A DNA stretch of 64,000 nucleotides from Hymenobacter sp. YC55 (GCF_029433095.1 NZ_JARNTX010000009.1:62001-126000); one strand, 5' to 3'; positions 26,129-34,723 are shown, counted from the stretch's first letter. Program-made: numbers and translations. The notes: generated by a model from the letters alone, not told the origin.

Positions 26129-26217
26129 CACTGACTGGGAGTAGCTAACACTAACAATCATTTCTCAAGCAGTTAGATACAGGTTAAAGACGACCATATT
26201 TAGCCTAAGCTGACCAT

Positions 26218-26252
26218 ACAAATTATGCAAGTCTAGAGAAGGATTCCGTACT
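26218..26252 (+). promoter_or_regulatory. Putative AraC-type operator upstream of copA
   Basis: ACAAATTATGCAAGTCTAGAG with CGTACT starting 21 bp after TGCAAG, compared with TGTACC in the copZ copy. It lies about 100 bp before the copA start. CCTTTGTAGTG near 26276 could be the promoter core. Confidence 0.55.
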
Positions 26253-26348
26253 AACTCTGGGCGATGAGGGCCGTTCCTTTGTAGTGTATTACTAAGCTGT
26301 TACTATCCTGATTTCTGGTTCAGAAACAGCTTGTTGCATACCCTTCTC

Positions 26349-28622
26349 ATGGAACCAACCACCAAAACCGAGACCCTCGACATCGAAGGCATGACATGCG
26401 CCTCGTGCGCCTCATTCGTCGAGAAGTCGCTAACCCGCACGCCCGGCGTGCAACGGGCCGTGGTCAACTTTGCCACCGAGAAAGCCACCGTTGACTACGT
26501 ACCGACCCAAGCTAGCCCGGCTACTTTAAAAGAAGCCGTTGTCAACGCTGGCTATGGCGTAGTAGAGCGCGCCCCCAACACGAGCGCGGCCGACCGCCAA
26601 GCGGAAATCGACCAGCAGAAAGCGCTAGCGTATCAAAAACTCAAGCGCCGCTTCTCTGTGGCCGTCGTGCTCGCCCTAATTATCATGCCCCTGAGCATGC
26701 TCATGCTCTGGCCGGCCATGATGGCACGCGTGAACATGCAGTGGCTCAACTACGGGCTGCTGCTGCTCACCTTGCCGGTCTTGCTCTACAGCGGGCGCGA
26801 GTTCTACGTGTCCGCCTGGAACGGCTTTAAGCACCGCGCCGCCAACATGGATACGCTGATTGCCGTGGGTACCGGCGCCGCGTTCCTCTACAGTTTGGCC
26901 GCGACCGTAGTGCCCGGCTTTTTCACCCGGCGCGGGCTCATGCCGGAAGTGTATTACGACACTACGGCCACCATCATTGCCCTCATTCTGCTGGGCAAGG
27001 TGCTGGAACTGCGGGCTAAAACCCAAACCTCAGCCGCTATCCGCACCCTGATGGGCTTGCAGGCCAAAACTGCCCGGGTGGTACGGTCCAATGGGCAGGA
27101 AGTGGACGTGCCTATCGAGCAGGTACAGTTGGGCGACACCGTGGTGGTGCGCCCCGGGGAAAAGGTGGCTACTGACGGCATTATTCAGGAAGGCCACTCA
27201 GCCGTGGACGAGGCCATGCTCACGGGCGAAAGCCTGCCGGTGGAAAAGAAAGAAGGCGACCCCGTCTTCGGGGCCACGCTCAACAAAACCGGCTCCTTCC
27301 GCTTCCGCGTCACCAAAGTAGGCGCCGACACCATGCTTTCGCAGATTGTGAAGCTGGTAGAAGATGCCCAAGGTAGCCGCGCCCCCATTCAGCGCTTGGC
27401 CGATAAGGTCAGCGCCATCTTCGTGCCCACCGTGGTGGTGATTGCCATTCTGACGTTCGTGCTCTGGTTTGATCTGGCGCCGGTGGAAGCACGGTTACCG
27501 CTGGCATTAGTCAATTTCGTGGCCGTGCTCATCATTGCCTGCCCCTGCGCGCTCGGTCTGGCGACCCCGACTGCCATTATGGTCAGCACTGGCAAAGGGG
27601 CCGAGCACGGGGTGCTGGTGCGCAACGCCGAAGCCTTAGAGAAAGCCTATCAGGTGAACACTGTGCTGCTCGACAAAACCGGTACCATCACCCGCGGCGA
27701 GCCAGCCGTTACCGACTTCGTTTCCGGGGAAGGGCAGTCAGTCGGCCAATTGCTGCCTTTAGTGGCCGCCGTGGAACGGCAGTCCGAGCACCCCCTGGCG
27801 GAAGCTGTCGTGCGCTACGCCGATGCCCACCAAGCGTTTGCCCTACCGGCCACCAACTTTCGGGCGGTGGAAGGAAAAGGAGCCACTGCTTCCGTCAACG
27901 GGCAAGCGGTGCTGATTGGCAACTTCCGCCTGCTGGAAGAGGCAGGCGTGAGTCTGGCCCCTACCTTGCGGCGCCAAGCCGAGGAATTGCTGGCCCACGC
28001 TAAAACGGTGCTCTACGTCGCCGTGGACGGGCAGGCGGCGGGCGTAATTGGCGTGGCGGACACTATCCGCGAAACGTCGGCGGCGGCCATCCAACAATTA
28101 CAGCGCCTCGGTATCGAGGTGGTCATGATGACCGGCGACAACCCGCAAACGGCCGCGCAGGTGGCCCAGCAAGTCGGCATCAAGCGGTATTTCGCCGAAG
28201 TACTGCCCCAGGACAAAGCTGGTAAGGTGAAGGAACTGCAGGCCGAGGGTCGGGTAGTTGCTATGGTGGGCGACGGCATCAACGACGCTCCCGCCTTGGC
28301 GCAGGCCGATATTGGGCTGGCCATGGGCGGCGGTACGGACGTTGCCATGGAGGCGGCGGGTATCACATTGATGCGCTCGGATTTGCAGGGCGTAGTGACG
28401 GCCATTGCCCTATCGCGCCAAACGATTCGCACCATCAAGCAAAACCTGTTCTTCGCTTTCATATACAACACGCTTGGCATTCCCGTGGCGGCTGGGCTGC
28501 TCTATCCCTTCTTCGGGCTGCTGCTCTCGCCCATGCTGGCGGCTGGCGCCATGGCCCTGAGTTCAGTGTCAGTGCTAACCAACTCGCTGCGTTTGCGCGG
28601 CTTCACTCCCCTTAAGAATTAA
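26349..28622 (+). CDS. copA: Cu(I)-exporting P-type ATPase (CopA)
   Basis: A 757-residue P1B-1 ATPase that exports Cu(I) from the cytosol. It has one N-terminal HMA domain with GMTCASC (Cys17/Cys20), the actuator TGES, ACPCALGLATPTA near residue 397, the phosphorylation loop DKTGTIT near 441, the HP pair in SEHPLAEAVV, and GDGINDAPALAQADIG. The upstream TTG at 26331 is in frame, but the ATG at 26349 starts the HMA domain properly. The gene leads a cupredoxin gene and an HMA-AraC gene with gaps of 6 bp each, so one operon is likely. Confidence 0.96.
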   Translation: MEPTTKTETLDIEGMTCASCASFVEKSLTRTPGVQRAVVNFATEKATVDYVPTQASPATLKEAVVNAGYGVVERAPNTSAADRQAEIDQQKALAYQKLKRRFSVAVVLALIIMPLSMLMLWPAMMARVNMQWLNYGLLLLTLPVLLYSGREFYVSAWNGFKHRAANMDTLIAVGTGAAFLYSLAATVVPGFFTRRGLMPEVYYDTTATIIALILLGKVLELRAKTQTSAAIRTLMGLQAKTARVVRSNGQEVDVPIEQVQLGDTVVVRPGEKVATDGIIQEGHSAVDEAMLTGESLPVEKKEGDPVFGATLNKTGSFRFRVTKVGADTMLSQIVKLVEDAQGSRAPIQRLADKVSAIFVPTVVVIAILTFVLWFDLAPVEARLPLALVNFVAVLIIACPCALGLATPTAIMVSTGKGAEHGVLVRNAEALEKAYQVNTVLLDKTGTITRGEPAVTDFVSGEGQSVGQLLPLVAAVERQSEHPLAEAVVRYADAHQAFALPATNFRAVEGKGATASVNGQAVLIGNFRLLEEAGVSLAPTLRRQAEELLAHAKTVLYVAVDGQAAGVIGVADTIRETSAAAIQQLQRLGIEVVMMTGDNPQTAAQVAQQVGIKRYFAEVLPQDKAGKVKELQAEGRVVAMVGDGINDAPALAQADIGLAMGGGTDVAMEAAGITLMRSDLQGVVTAIALSRQTIRTIKQNLFFAFIYNTLGIPVAAGLLYPFFGLLLSPMLAAGAMALSSVSVLTNSLRLRGFTPLKN

Positions 28623-28628
28623 GTAGTC

Positions 28629-29006
28629 ATGGATACCGCTGAAATCATTGTTACGCTGAGCGGCCTGGCGTTGGCCGCGTTCGTGGTGTGGTACTTTTTC
28701 TTTTCCGCCCGGCAAACGGCCAGTGCCGTTTCATCTTCCAGCGGCGTGCAGGAAGTGGACATCACTGTCAAGGGCGGCTACTCCCCCGACGTGATTGAAG
28801 TGGAGCGGGGCAAGCCCGTGCAGCTTAGCTTCTACCGCGACGAGGAAAACAGCTGCTCGGAGGAGTTGCTGATGCCCGATTTCAGTGTTCGCCGCGATTT
28901 GCCCGCCTTTAAAACAACCTTAGTGGAATTGATGCCCGACAAGCCGGGCCGGTTCGAGTTTACCTGCGGCATGGGCATGCTGCGCGGCAGTCTGGTTGTC
29001 AAATAA
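28629..29006 (+). CDS. Membrane-anchored cupredoxin-domain protein
   Basis: A 125-residue protein with an N-terminal membrane helix (about 5-27), a Ser-rich linker and a cupredoxin-like domain: YSPDVIEVERGKPVQLSFYR, ENSCSEELLMPDF and FEFTCGMGMLRGSLVVK. Cys and Met residues near the end (TCGMGM) and the Cys in SCSEE resemble copper ligands. It lies 6 bp after copA and 6 bp before the regulator gene, and probably handles copper at the periplasmic face. Confidence 0.85.
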   Translation: MDTAEIIVTLSGLALAAFVVWYFFFSARQTASAVSSSSGVQEVDITVKGGYSPDVIEVERGKPVQLSFYRDEENSCSEELLMPDFSVRRDLPAFKTTLVELMPDKPGRFEFTCGMGMLRGSLVVK

Positions 29007-29012
29007 GGAATT

Positions 29013-29642
29013 ATGGCAATGATCCACGACGTGAGCCTGACCCACACCCTACCTGCCCCCGGCGCCCACCGGCTGCTAATCAAAAATATGGTCTGCCCCC
29101 AATGCATTCGGGTAGTCCGGGAAGATCTCGCGGCCCTAGGCTTGAAGGTGCATCACGTCGCGCTGGGCGAAGCCGATGTAACTACCCCCGACGGGGCCGA
29201 GCCCAACTGGGACGCGGTGCGCACCAGCTTGCGGGACGCGGGCTTTGCGTTGCTCGAAGACCCCAAGGCGCAGTTGGTGGAGCAAATCAAAACCCTACTG
29301 GTGACGCTGATTCATTACCCCCCGCCCGGTCCCCGGCTGCTGAACTACTCAGCCTACTTGGAAGAGCACCTGGGCCGCGACTACCACCACCTCTCGCACT
29401 TGTTTTCCTCCCACGAAGGGCTGACCATCGAGAAGTTTATCATCCGTCAGAAAGTGGAGCGGGCGAAGGAACTGATTGGCTACGGCGAGCTGAGTGTTAC
29501 CGAAGTAGCCGAACAGTTAGGCTACAGCAGCTTAGCCCACCTTTCGCGGCAGTTTCGGCAGGTAACGGGTCTTACCCCCACGGAATTCCAAAAGCACGGG
29601 CCCGCCAGCCTCGCCCGGCGGAGCCTGGATTCGCTGATCTGA
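29013..29642 (+). CDS. AraC-type regulator with N-terminal HMA-like CxxC domain
   Basis: A 209-residue regulator with the same design as the protein at 14235-14876. The N-terminal domain reads HRLLIKNMVCPQCIRVVRED with CxxC and ends DAGFALLEDP. A linker follows (LVTLIHYPPPGPRLLNYSAY), then the AraC double helix-turn-helix (SVTEVAEQLGYSSLAHLSRQ, FRQVTGLTPTEFQK). Third gene of the copA operon. It is the likely copper sensor acting at the 21-bp-spaced sites; no binding has been shown. Confidence 0.85.
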   Translation: MAMIHDVSLTHTLPAPGAHRLLIKNMVCPQCIRVVREDLAALGLKVHHVALGEADVTTPDGAEPNWDAVRTSLRDAGFALLEDPKAQLVEQIKTLLVTLIHYPPPGPRLLNYSAYLEEHLGRDYHHLSHLFSSHEGLTIEKFIIRQKVERAKELIGYGELSVTEVAEQLGYSSLAHLSRQFRQVTGLTPTEFQKHGPASLARRSLDSLI

Positions 29643-29647
29643 ACCGC

Positions 29648-29681
29648 AAAATTATGCAAGTGAGAGCGCCTGAACTGTAAG
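29648..29681 (+). promoter_or_regulatory. Putative AraC-type operator without obvious target gene
   Basis: AAATTATGCAAG with TGTAAG starting exactly 21 bp after TGCAAG. It lies just after the regulator gene and before a convergent gene, so no forward gene follows. The downstream CTTTGGTAGCACC resembles TTTTGGTAAGCACC after the 30287 copy. It may be a relic promoter or drive an unseen small RNA. Confidence 0.5.
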
Positions 29682-29737
29682 TCTCAGGTCCGGGCTTACT
29701 TGTCCGCCCGGTTGCTTTGGTAGCACCTGGGTTTTGC

Positions 29738-30184
29738 TTATTTCATAGAAATGGCGACGGTTGTAGCAGCCCCCTGGACCGTGAACTTGCAGTCGTCGAA
29801 GGTGGGGACCCGAAAGCGGGGCTTCACGTTATTGGACAAGGCGAAAGGCTCGGTCGGGATGCCCACCATGTTGCGGTCCACCAGGTCGTTTTCGTTCAGA
29901 TCCTGAGTCAGGGCAATGGCCCACTCCCCGGGCGGCAGTTGAATGGGGTAGACTACCTTGGTGCGGCCGGCGGGCTTGACGTACTTGAGCAGGGTGTAGT
30001 GATTGCGGACCAAGAAGTTGGCCTTCACGTTGTAGAAGTACAGCTTGAGCGTGGCCTTGTCGGAGACCAGATTGCTTACCACCACGTTGACGGCAGTTGT
30101 TTCGGGGGAAAGCGCAGCCGGGTTAGTTAAGGGCCAAAAAGCCGAGGCAGTCAGCCAGGCAAGAACAGAAAAGGTTGATCCCAT
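29738..30184 (-). CDS. DUF2141 family secreted protein
   Basis: A 148-residue protein with an N-terminal hydrophobic signal and the DUF2141 pattern: VNVVVSNL, LKLYFYN, PPGEWAIALTQDLNENDLVD, GIPTEPFALSNNVKPRF and FDDCKFTV. These are small beta-sandwich periplasmic proteins of unknown role. It is convergent with the copA operon, with no clear copper motif. GAWAI-type residues are conserved; the start at 30184 is supported by the signal sequence. Confidence 0.85.
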   Translation of the reverse strand: MGSTFSVLAWLTASAFWPLTNPAALSPETTAVNVVVSNLVSDKATLKLYFYNVKANFLVRNHYTLLKYVKPAGRTKVVYPIQLPPGEWAIALTQDLNENDLVDRNMVGIPTEPFALSNNVKPRFRVPTFDDCKFTVQGAATTVAISMK

Positions 30185-30286
30185 AAGTTAAAGGTGAGGG
30201 GCAGCTTGAAAAGTCTTCCTACTGGGCGGGCATACATAGGCCTTGCTGTTTTCGTTCCGGTCTTAGGGCAGCAACTGGGGGTCAGC

Positions 30287-30320
30287 GAAATTATGCAAGC
30301 CGGATAGCATGTGCTGTAAA
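30287..30320 (+). promoter_or_regulatory. Putative AraC-type operator upstream of DUF305 gene
   Basis: CGAAATTATGCAAGCCGG with TGTAAA starting exactly 21 bp after TGCAAG, about 65 bp before the ATG at 30384. TTTTGGTAAGCACC lies between site and gene. Confidence 0.6.
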
Positions 30321-30383
30321 TCCCTGCCTTTGGTCAGCCGTTTTGGTAAGCACCTACTTTACTCATAACCTCAACCACGACCT

Positions 30384-31013
30384 ATGAACAAGCTTTTTCG
30401 CTTTCCCCTGCTGGCGCTCGCACTCACCTTTGCAACCCTGACCACCTCCTGCGACAACGACGACGAGGGGCTGGAACTGCAGGCCCATGACGATAACATC
30501 TTCATGCGCCAAATGCACGAGATGATGACGCAGATGCAAGCAATGACCAAGACGCAGGACCCCGATAACGACTTCGCCATGATGATGAAGATGCACCACC
30601 AAGGAGCCATTACCATGAGCCAGGAAGAGCTAAGAAGTGGCTCCGACACGGAAATGAAAGCCATGGCGCAGCAGATTATCGACAAGCAGCAGGCTGAAAT
30701 CAAGATATTGGATGCCTTTTTAAGCAGCCATCCACCGCAGCAGCCCCCCGTGCCAGCATTTAACATGAAGCAAATGGAGAGCATGGAGCGCATGATGCAA
30801 GCCAACGATCTGCGCCCGCTCACCGGCAATATTGACTTTGATTTCGCGCAGCTCATGGTCGATCACCACCGTAGCGCCATAGAAAACTCGCAGGCTGAGA
30901 TAGAATACGGCCGCACCACCGCGATGAAAGACCTGGCCCACAGTATCATTGACGAGCAGGAAATGGAAATCCAGGAGCTACAAGAGTGGCTGTTGGAACA
31001 CAAGAAGTACTAA
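30384..31013 (+). CDS. DUF305 lipoprotein
   Basis: A 209-residue lipoprotein (signal ending TTSC) with two DUF305 repeats: MMMKMHHQGAITMSQEEL and QLMVDHHRSAIENSQAEI, plus Met-rich helices (MRQMHEMMTQMQAM). It is expected to bind copper in the periplasm. It has its own upstream site of the proposed copper regulon and a strong terminator, so it is a single-gene unit. Related proteins lie at 22389 and 60013. Confidence 0.9.
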   Translation: MNKLFRFPLLALALTFATLTTSCDNDDEGLELQAHDDNIFMRQMHEMMTQMQAMTKTQDPDNDFAMMMKMHHQGAITMSQEELRSGSDTEMKAMAQQIIDKQQAEIKILDAFLSSHPPQQPPVPAFNMKQMESMERMMQANDLRPLTGNIDFDFAQLMVDHHRSAIENSQAEIEYGRTTAMKDLAHSIIDEQEMEIQELQEWLLEHKKY

Positions 31014-31041
31014 TCACCCTATAACCCTATAAGTATACAAG

Positions 31042-31065
31042 AAAGGCGGCTTTGGGGCCGCCTTT
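31042..31065 (+). terminator. Intrinsic terminator of DUF305 gene
   Basis: AAAGGCGGC / GCCGCCTTT form a 9-bp stem with a 6-nt loop, followed by CCTGTTTTG. Confidence 0.8.
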
Positions 31066-31145
31066 CCTGTTTTGTGGTTACAGTGCCAGACTTAGAGCCT
31101 CTTGCTTCCGTGCTGAAGAGATGCCCGACTCTATTAACTTATCAT

Positions 31146-31439
31146 CTATTTGGCTGTTTCATCGTCTTTGTCGGTGCGAAAAGTAATGCAGGGGTCAGGT
31201 TTATCGACCAAGCACCAATCAAGTGACATCCCGTTTGTGGAGTTGCACAAGCCATGTAGTCGGGACGAGAGCCGCAGCCAGCAAGCTTCCGTATCGTGTT
31301 GCTCTGGATACTTGGTCGCTGCTCGGCAGAATAGTTCATCAAGATCATGGTCGAGCACTGGCATAGTAGGAATGGCTTCAGCTAAGGAGTCAGATACTAT
31401 GCAATCGAGGTTTTTAGGTTGGAAGGTTGCCTGCCGCAT
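31146..31439 (-). CDS. Possible hypothetical protein
   Basis: A 97-residue frame, MRQATFQPKN..., with a plausible composition (ACWLRLSSRLHGLCN, CLVDKPDPCITF) but no recognisable family or signal. Its start coincides with the repeated operator at 31438-31471. It may be a real small gene or chance; this is the only candidate in the 620-bp gap after the DUF305 gene. Confidence 0.35.
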   Translation of the reverse strand: MRQATFQPKNLDCIVSDSLAEAIPTMPVLDHDLDELFCRAATKYPEQHDTEACWLRLSSRLHGLCNSTNGMSLDWCLVDKPDPCITFRTDKDDETAK

Positions 31440-31471
31440 AATTATGCAAGCCGTGAGTTAAAGTATGTAAG
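31438..31471 (+). promoter_or_regulatory. Putative AraC-type operator at the end of the copper module
   Basis: TAATTATGCAAGCCGTGAG with TGTAAG starting exactly 21 bp after TGCAAG. Nothing is encoded downstream on the forward strand; the next gene (31635) is convergent. It probably marks where a target gene was lost when the following DNA was joined. Confidence 0.5.
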
Positions 31472-31585
31472 TACCTGCTGCGGACAGTTATACTTACCAA
31501 TTCAACTTAGCACTCTCGGTTTTAAACGGGCCTGAATTGGTCGGCACATTATTGCAATTACAAAAACACAACAACCTTAGCCTAT

Positions 31586-31622
31586 AAAAAGCCCCAATGT
31601 GATTTACACCGGGGGCTTTTCC
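31586..31622 (-). terminator. Intrinsic terminator of DUF932-like gene
   Basis: AAAAAGCCCC and GGGGGCTTTTT pair around a loop. On the reverse strand the T-run follows the gene ending at 31635. Confidence 0.75.
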
Positions 31623-31634
31623 TTAGGATCTGGT

Positions 31635-32663
31635 CTAGCTCATGGCCAACTCGGCAAAGTGGTGAAATAGATGCTCGTCCTGGCGGAAACGGTCATTTAT
31701 GGCCAGTGAGCTTTTGCTGTTAAACAGCGCGTAATTTGCGGCGTTGTAGGCCAGCCACAAATTAGCGTCCGTCTGCAAAAGCGTTTCCTCGTAAGCAAGA
31801 CGCTCTAAGGCAGCGGAGGCTAGCTTCTTGGGGAGTTTGGTATCCGCAAAGAGCTTTTCCCGGTCGCCGGTAACCGCTTGGCGGGAAAGCTGCTTGTAAA
31901 CTTCGGTGGTCAACGAGTGGCGTTGCTGCACGAACTGCTGAAACGCCTGCTCCAAGTGCTGCTTGAAAATCTGTAGGTTCAGGCCCTTGTGCGCAAACTT
32001 GCGCTCCACCAAAATTTCGTGCTCCCGCTTAACCTCGCGCTCTGTGACTTCCACTAACTCATGCTCCTTCTCCTGCTGAATCTTGCGGTGCTTGGTGGGC
32101 TTGCCTGCGGCTAACCAGTTCAGGTATTCATCGACGGTATAGTAATCATCGGCCCATCCCATTAAGCCATTGGTGCATACTTCGCGATAGTAGCTCACCC
32201 GCATTTTGCTGTGGCTGCTGGTCTGCTCACGCTCCCACTCGGCCGAACCTTGCAACGAGAAGGGCGTTTTGCCGCTGTACGAGTTGTTGATGATTAGGGA
32301 GCGAAATAGCCGGTCCCGTACTTTCGAGTTGTCGGTAGTTGCCACGTCGTTGATTTCGTCGGGCATGATGATGGAAAGGCAGAACTCGCCCCGGTCCGTG
32401 AAGCTAGCGCGTAAGCTATGGCCGGGTAGCTGCTGCTCGGCCACTTCGCGCACCAGCGTATTTGGTATCAACGTGTACTCGCCGCTTTGCATGGCAAAGA
32501 TGGTTTTCTGCCCTGGGGTAACTTCTCCGATAACGGCCCGGCTGCGGTCACTTGGCACCAAGTAAGGCTCGTTAAGCAGATTAACCAAGGGGGCAACTTC
32601 AATGGGAAAGCAAATCTTATCCCATTCGGTAGCATGGTCGAGAAGGGTGGCTTTGGTGCTCAT
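31635..32663 (-). CDS. DUF932-like plasmid/phage protein
   Basis: A 342-residue protein with an N-terminal alpha/beta part (FPIEVAPLVNLLNEPYLVPS, YTLIPNTLVREVAE, FTDRGEFCLSIIMPDEIND), a central YYREVCTNGLMGW, which resembles the VxCxNG motif of DUF932 proteins, and a helical C-terminal half. DUF932 genes are common on plasmids and phages; some are linked to DNA metabolism or stress. Divergent from umuD and preceded by the tandem inverted repeats at 32722-32759. Confidence 0.6.
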   Translation of the reverse strand: MSTKATLLDHATEWDKICFPIEVAPLVNLLNEPYLVPSDRSRAVIGEVTPGQKTIFAMQSGEYTLIPNTLVREVAEQQLPGHSLRASFTDRGEFCLSIIMPDEINDVATTDNSKVRDRLFRSLIINNSYSGKTPFSLQGSAEWEREQTSSHSKMRVSYYREVCTNGLMGWADDYYTVDEYLNWLAAGKPTKHRKIQQEKEHELVEVTEREVKREHEILVERKFAHKGLNLQIFKQHLEQAFQQFVQQRHSLTTEVYKQLSRQAVTGDREKLFADTKLPKKLASAALERLAYEETLLQTDANLWLAYNAANYALFNSKSSLAINDRFRQDEHLFHHFAELAMS

Positions 32664-32721
32664 AGAAAAGGGGGTTAAACTGCGTTGCTGATACTATTTA
32701 ACGCTTTTCACCTCCTTAATG

Positions 32722-32759
32722 TTGCAGTTTTTACAACTTTATTTATGTATTTTCTGCAT
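32722..32759. promoter_or_regulatory. Tandem inverted repeats between DUF932-like gene and umuD
   Basis: Two 15-bp imperfect palindromes, TTGCA-N5-TACAA (32722-32736) and ATGTA-N5-TGCAT (32745-32759), start 23 bp apart. The same pair with the same spacing occurs at 48754-48791, sharing the segment ACAACTTTATTTATGTA. Probably operators of a common repressor. Confidence 0.6.
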
Positions 32760-32895
32760 CTTTTTTTCTACCACGGCGGGTACTTTTTTCCCTTTCGTTC
32801 TTTTTGCAATTGGGAAATTTGCCAACACTCTTAGTTAATTACATACTAATCTTATTGGCATACGTTTACTTTGTGGTACATCTACCAGGTGATTT

Positions 32896-33366
32896 ATGAG
32901 TGATGTTGAGTTAATCCGGGTGCCTGAGCCCGGCCCGAATCCTTTTCTGCTGCCTCTTTTCAGCTACCTAGTTCCGGCTGGTTTTCCCTCTCCGGCCTCT
33001 GACCATCTGGAAGGGCTTTTTGATATGAACCGGCTGCTGTTCCGGCATCCTGACGCAACCTATATGCTGCGGGTCGGTGGGGAAAGCATGAGTGGCGCGG
33101 AAATTCATACCGGCGATCTGTTAGCCGTGGACAAGCACCTAGAAGCCGACCACGGCCATATCGTCGTTGCCGTTGTGCACGGAGAATGCACGGTAAAGCG
33201 CCTGGTGCGCGAAGGGCAAAGCTGGTGGCTTATGCCTGCTAATCCTGCTTTTAAACCCTATGAAATAACCGACACGGACGAGCTGCGCATTTGGGGTGTG
33301 GTTACGCATGTCGTGCATGAGCTGATTCCAGGGCGGCTGCAAGCTCTGATTCAAAGTATTGATTAG
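32896..33366 (+). CDS. umuD: UmuD-like S24 peptidase
   Basis: A 156-residue UmuD homologue. The self-cleavage site VPAGFPSP has Ala28-Gly29, the catalytic Ser64 lies in GGESM and Lys101 in CTVKRL. After cleavage, UmuD partners UmuC in error-prone bypass of DNA lesions. It ends 4 bp before umuC, so the two are co-transcribed. No DNA-binding domain is present, so it is not itself a LexA repressor. Confidence 0.93.
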   Translation: MSDVELIRVPEPGPNPFLLPLFSYLVPAGFPSPASDHLEGLFDMNRLLFRHPDATYMLRVGGESMSGAEIHTGDLLAVDKHLEADHGHIVVAVVHGECTVKRLVREGQSWWLMPANPAFKPYEITDTDELRIWGVVTHVVHELIPGRLQALIQSID

Positions 33367-33370
33367 AGCT

Positions 33371-34723
33371 ATGTTCGGCCTACTTGACTGCAACAATTTT
33401 TACGTGAGCTGTGAGCGGGTTTTTCAGCCGCGCTACGAGGGTCAGCCGGTGGTGGTGCTCTCGAACAATGATGGCAACCTGATAAGTAGGAGCGCGGAAG
33501 CAAAGGCGCTGGGGCTGAAAATGGGCGACCCCTATTTTCAAGTAAAAGATGTGCTGCAACAGCACAACGTGAAGGTTTTCAGCTCAAACTATGCGCTCTA
33601 TGGGGATATGAGCCGCCGCGTAATGTATCACCTTCAGCAAGTAGCGCCAGCGGTAGAAATTTACTCTATTGATGAGGCATTTCTAGACCTAGCCGGGATG
33701 GAAACCTATTTAGGGAGCCTGGATGCTTACGCCCGCAAAATTCGGGATGGGGTCAAGGCCCGAACGGGAATCCCTACCTGCGTTGGTGTTGCTCCAACCA
33801 AGACGTTAGCCAAGCTGGCCAACCGAATTGCCAAGAAAGATGCGGCGCTGGGCGGGGTGCTTTACCTGGATTCACCCGAACGGCGGGCCTGGGCGCTGCG
33901 GCAAGTTCCGGTGGGTGACGTGTGGGGAGTAGGGCGGCAATACGCGGCTAAGCTGGCTGCGGCCGGGGTAGATTCTGCTGCCGACCTGGCCCGCGTGTCG
34001 GATGCCTGGGCGCGTAAGCACCTGGGCGGCGTGGTCGGGGCACGGCTGGTGCAGGAGCTGCAAGGTCGGCCCTGCGCGGGCCTGCACCCTTCGGAAGATG
34101 GTACGCTCAGCCGCCAAAGCATCAGCTGCTCCCGCACCTTCGGCAAGCCCCTGTCTGCCTTTGATGATGTACTCGCGGCCGTGGCGGCGTTCCTCTCGCG
34201 GGCGGCGGAAAAGCTGCGGGCGCAGGGCGACATGGCGCATGTCCTAACGGTGTACATCAGTAAAAACCGCTTTGCTGCTAACGTGCTGCCGCCTTATTCG
34301 AAGTCAGCTACCCTGACGCTACCCATCGGGCCTACGGCTGATACTACGGTGCTGCTCAGCTATGCCCGCCTCCTGCTCGGGCGGCTGTGGGAGAAGAGCA
34401 CAGCCTATCATAAGGCCGGGGTGGTGCTCGACGGATTGGAGCCGCCCGGTACTGGCCAGCAGCTAGACTTGTTTGCTGCGGCCCCTGCGGTAAAGCCCAT
34501 CGAGAAGCCAGCACTCGTTACCAAGCGGCCGGCTTTGATGGCCAGCCTGGACGCACTGAATCAGCGTTTCGGCCGGGGCGCGGTGCAAATTGCTACGGCA
34601 ATTCCGGCCGCTGGCCACATCAACACAACGAGCGGAAAAACGCCCCCTCCGTGGGAAGGAAAGGCTCAATGGCGCTCACCGGCCTTCACTACTCGGCTGG
34701 AAGATTTAATGTTGGTAAATTAA
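33371..34723 (+). CDS. umuC: UmuC-like Y-family DNA polymerase
   Basis: A 450-residue translesion polymerase subunit. Catalytic residues lie in MFGLLDCNNFYVSCERVF and in IYSIDEAFLDL (the SxDE motif). Thumb and little-finger regions follow, with a UmuC-type C-terminal tail (GTGQQLDLFAA, a likely beta-clamp-binding motif QLDLF). The ATG at 33371 aligns with the family start; an upstream in-frame start at 33359 would overlap umuD. UmuDC pairs are common on plasmids. Confidence 0.95.
   Translation: MFGLLDCNNFYVSCERVFQPRYEGQPVVVLSNNDGNLISRSAEAKALGLKMGDPYFQVKDVLQQHNVKVFSSNYALYGDMSRRVMYHLQQVAPAVEIYSIDEAFLDLAGMETYLGSLDAYARKIRDGVKARTGIPTCVGVAPTKTLAKLANRIAKKDAALGGVLYLDSPERRAWALRQVPVGDVWGVGRQYAAKLAAAGVDSAADLARVSDAWARKHLGGVVGARLVQELQGRPCAGLHPSEDGTLSRQSISCSRTFGKPLSAFDDVLAAVAAFLSRAAEKLRAQGDMAHVLTVYISKNRFAANVLPPYSKSATLTLPIGPTADTTVLLSYARLLLGRLWEKSTAYHKAGVVLDGLEPPGTGQQLDLFAAAPAVKPIEKPALVTKRPALMASLDALNQRFGRGAVQIATAIPAAGHINTTSGKTPPPWEGKAQWRSPAFTTRLEDLMLVN

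Noticed and set aside
32722..32759. LexA-type SOS box for umuDC
   Set aside because: The repeats do not match known LexA boxes and no LexA gene is in the window; kept as an operator of an unknown repressor.
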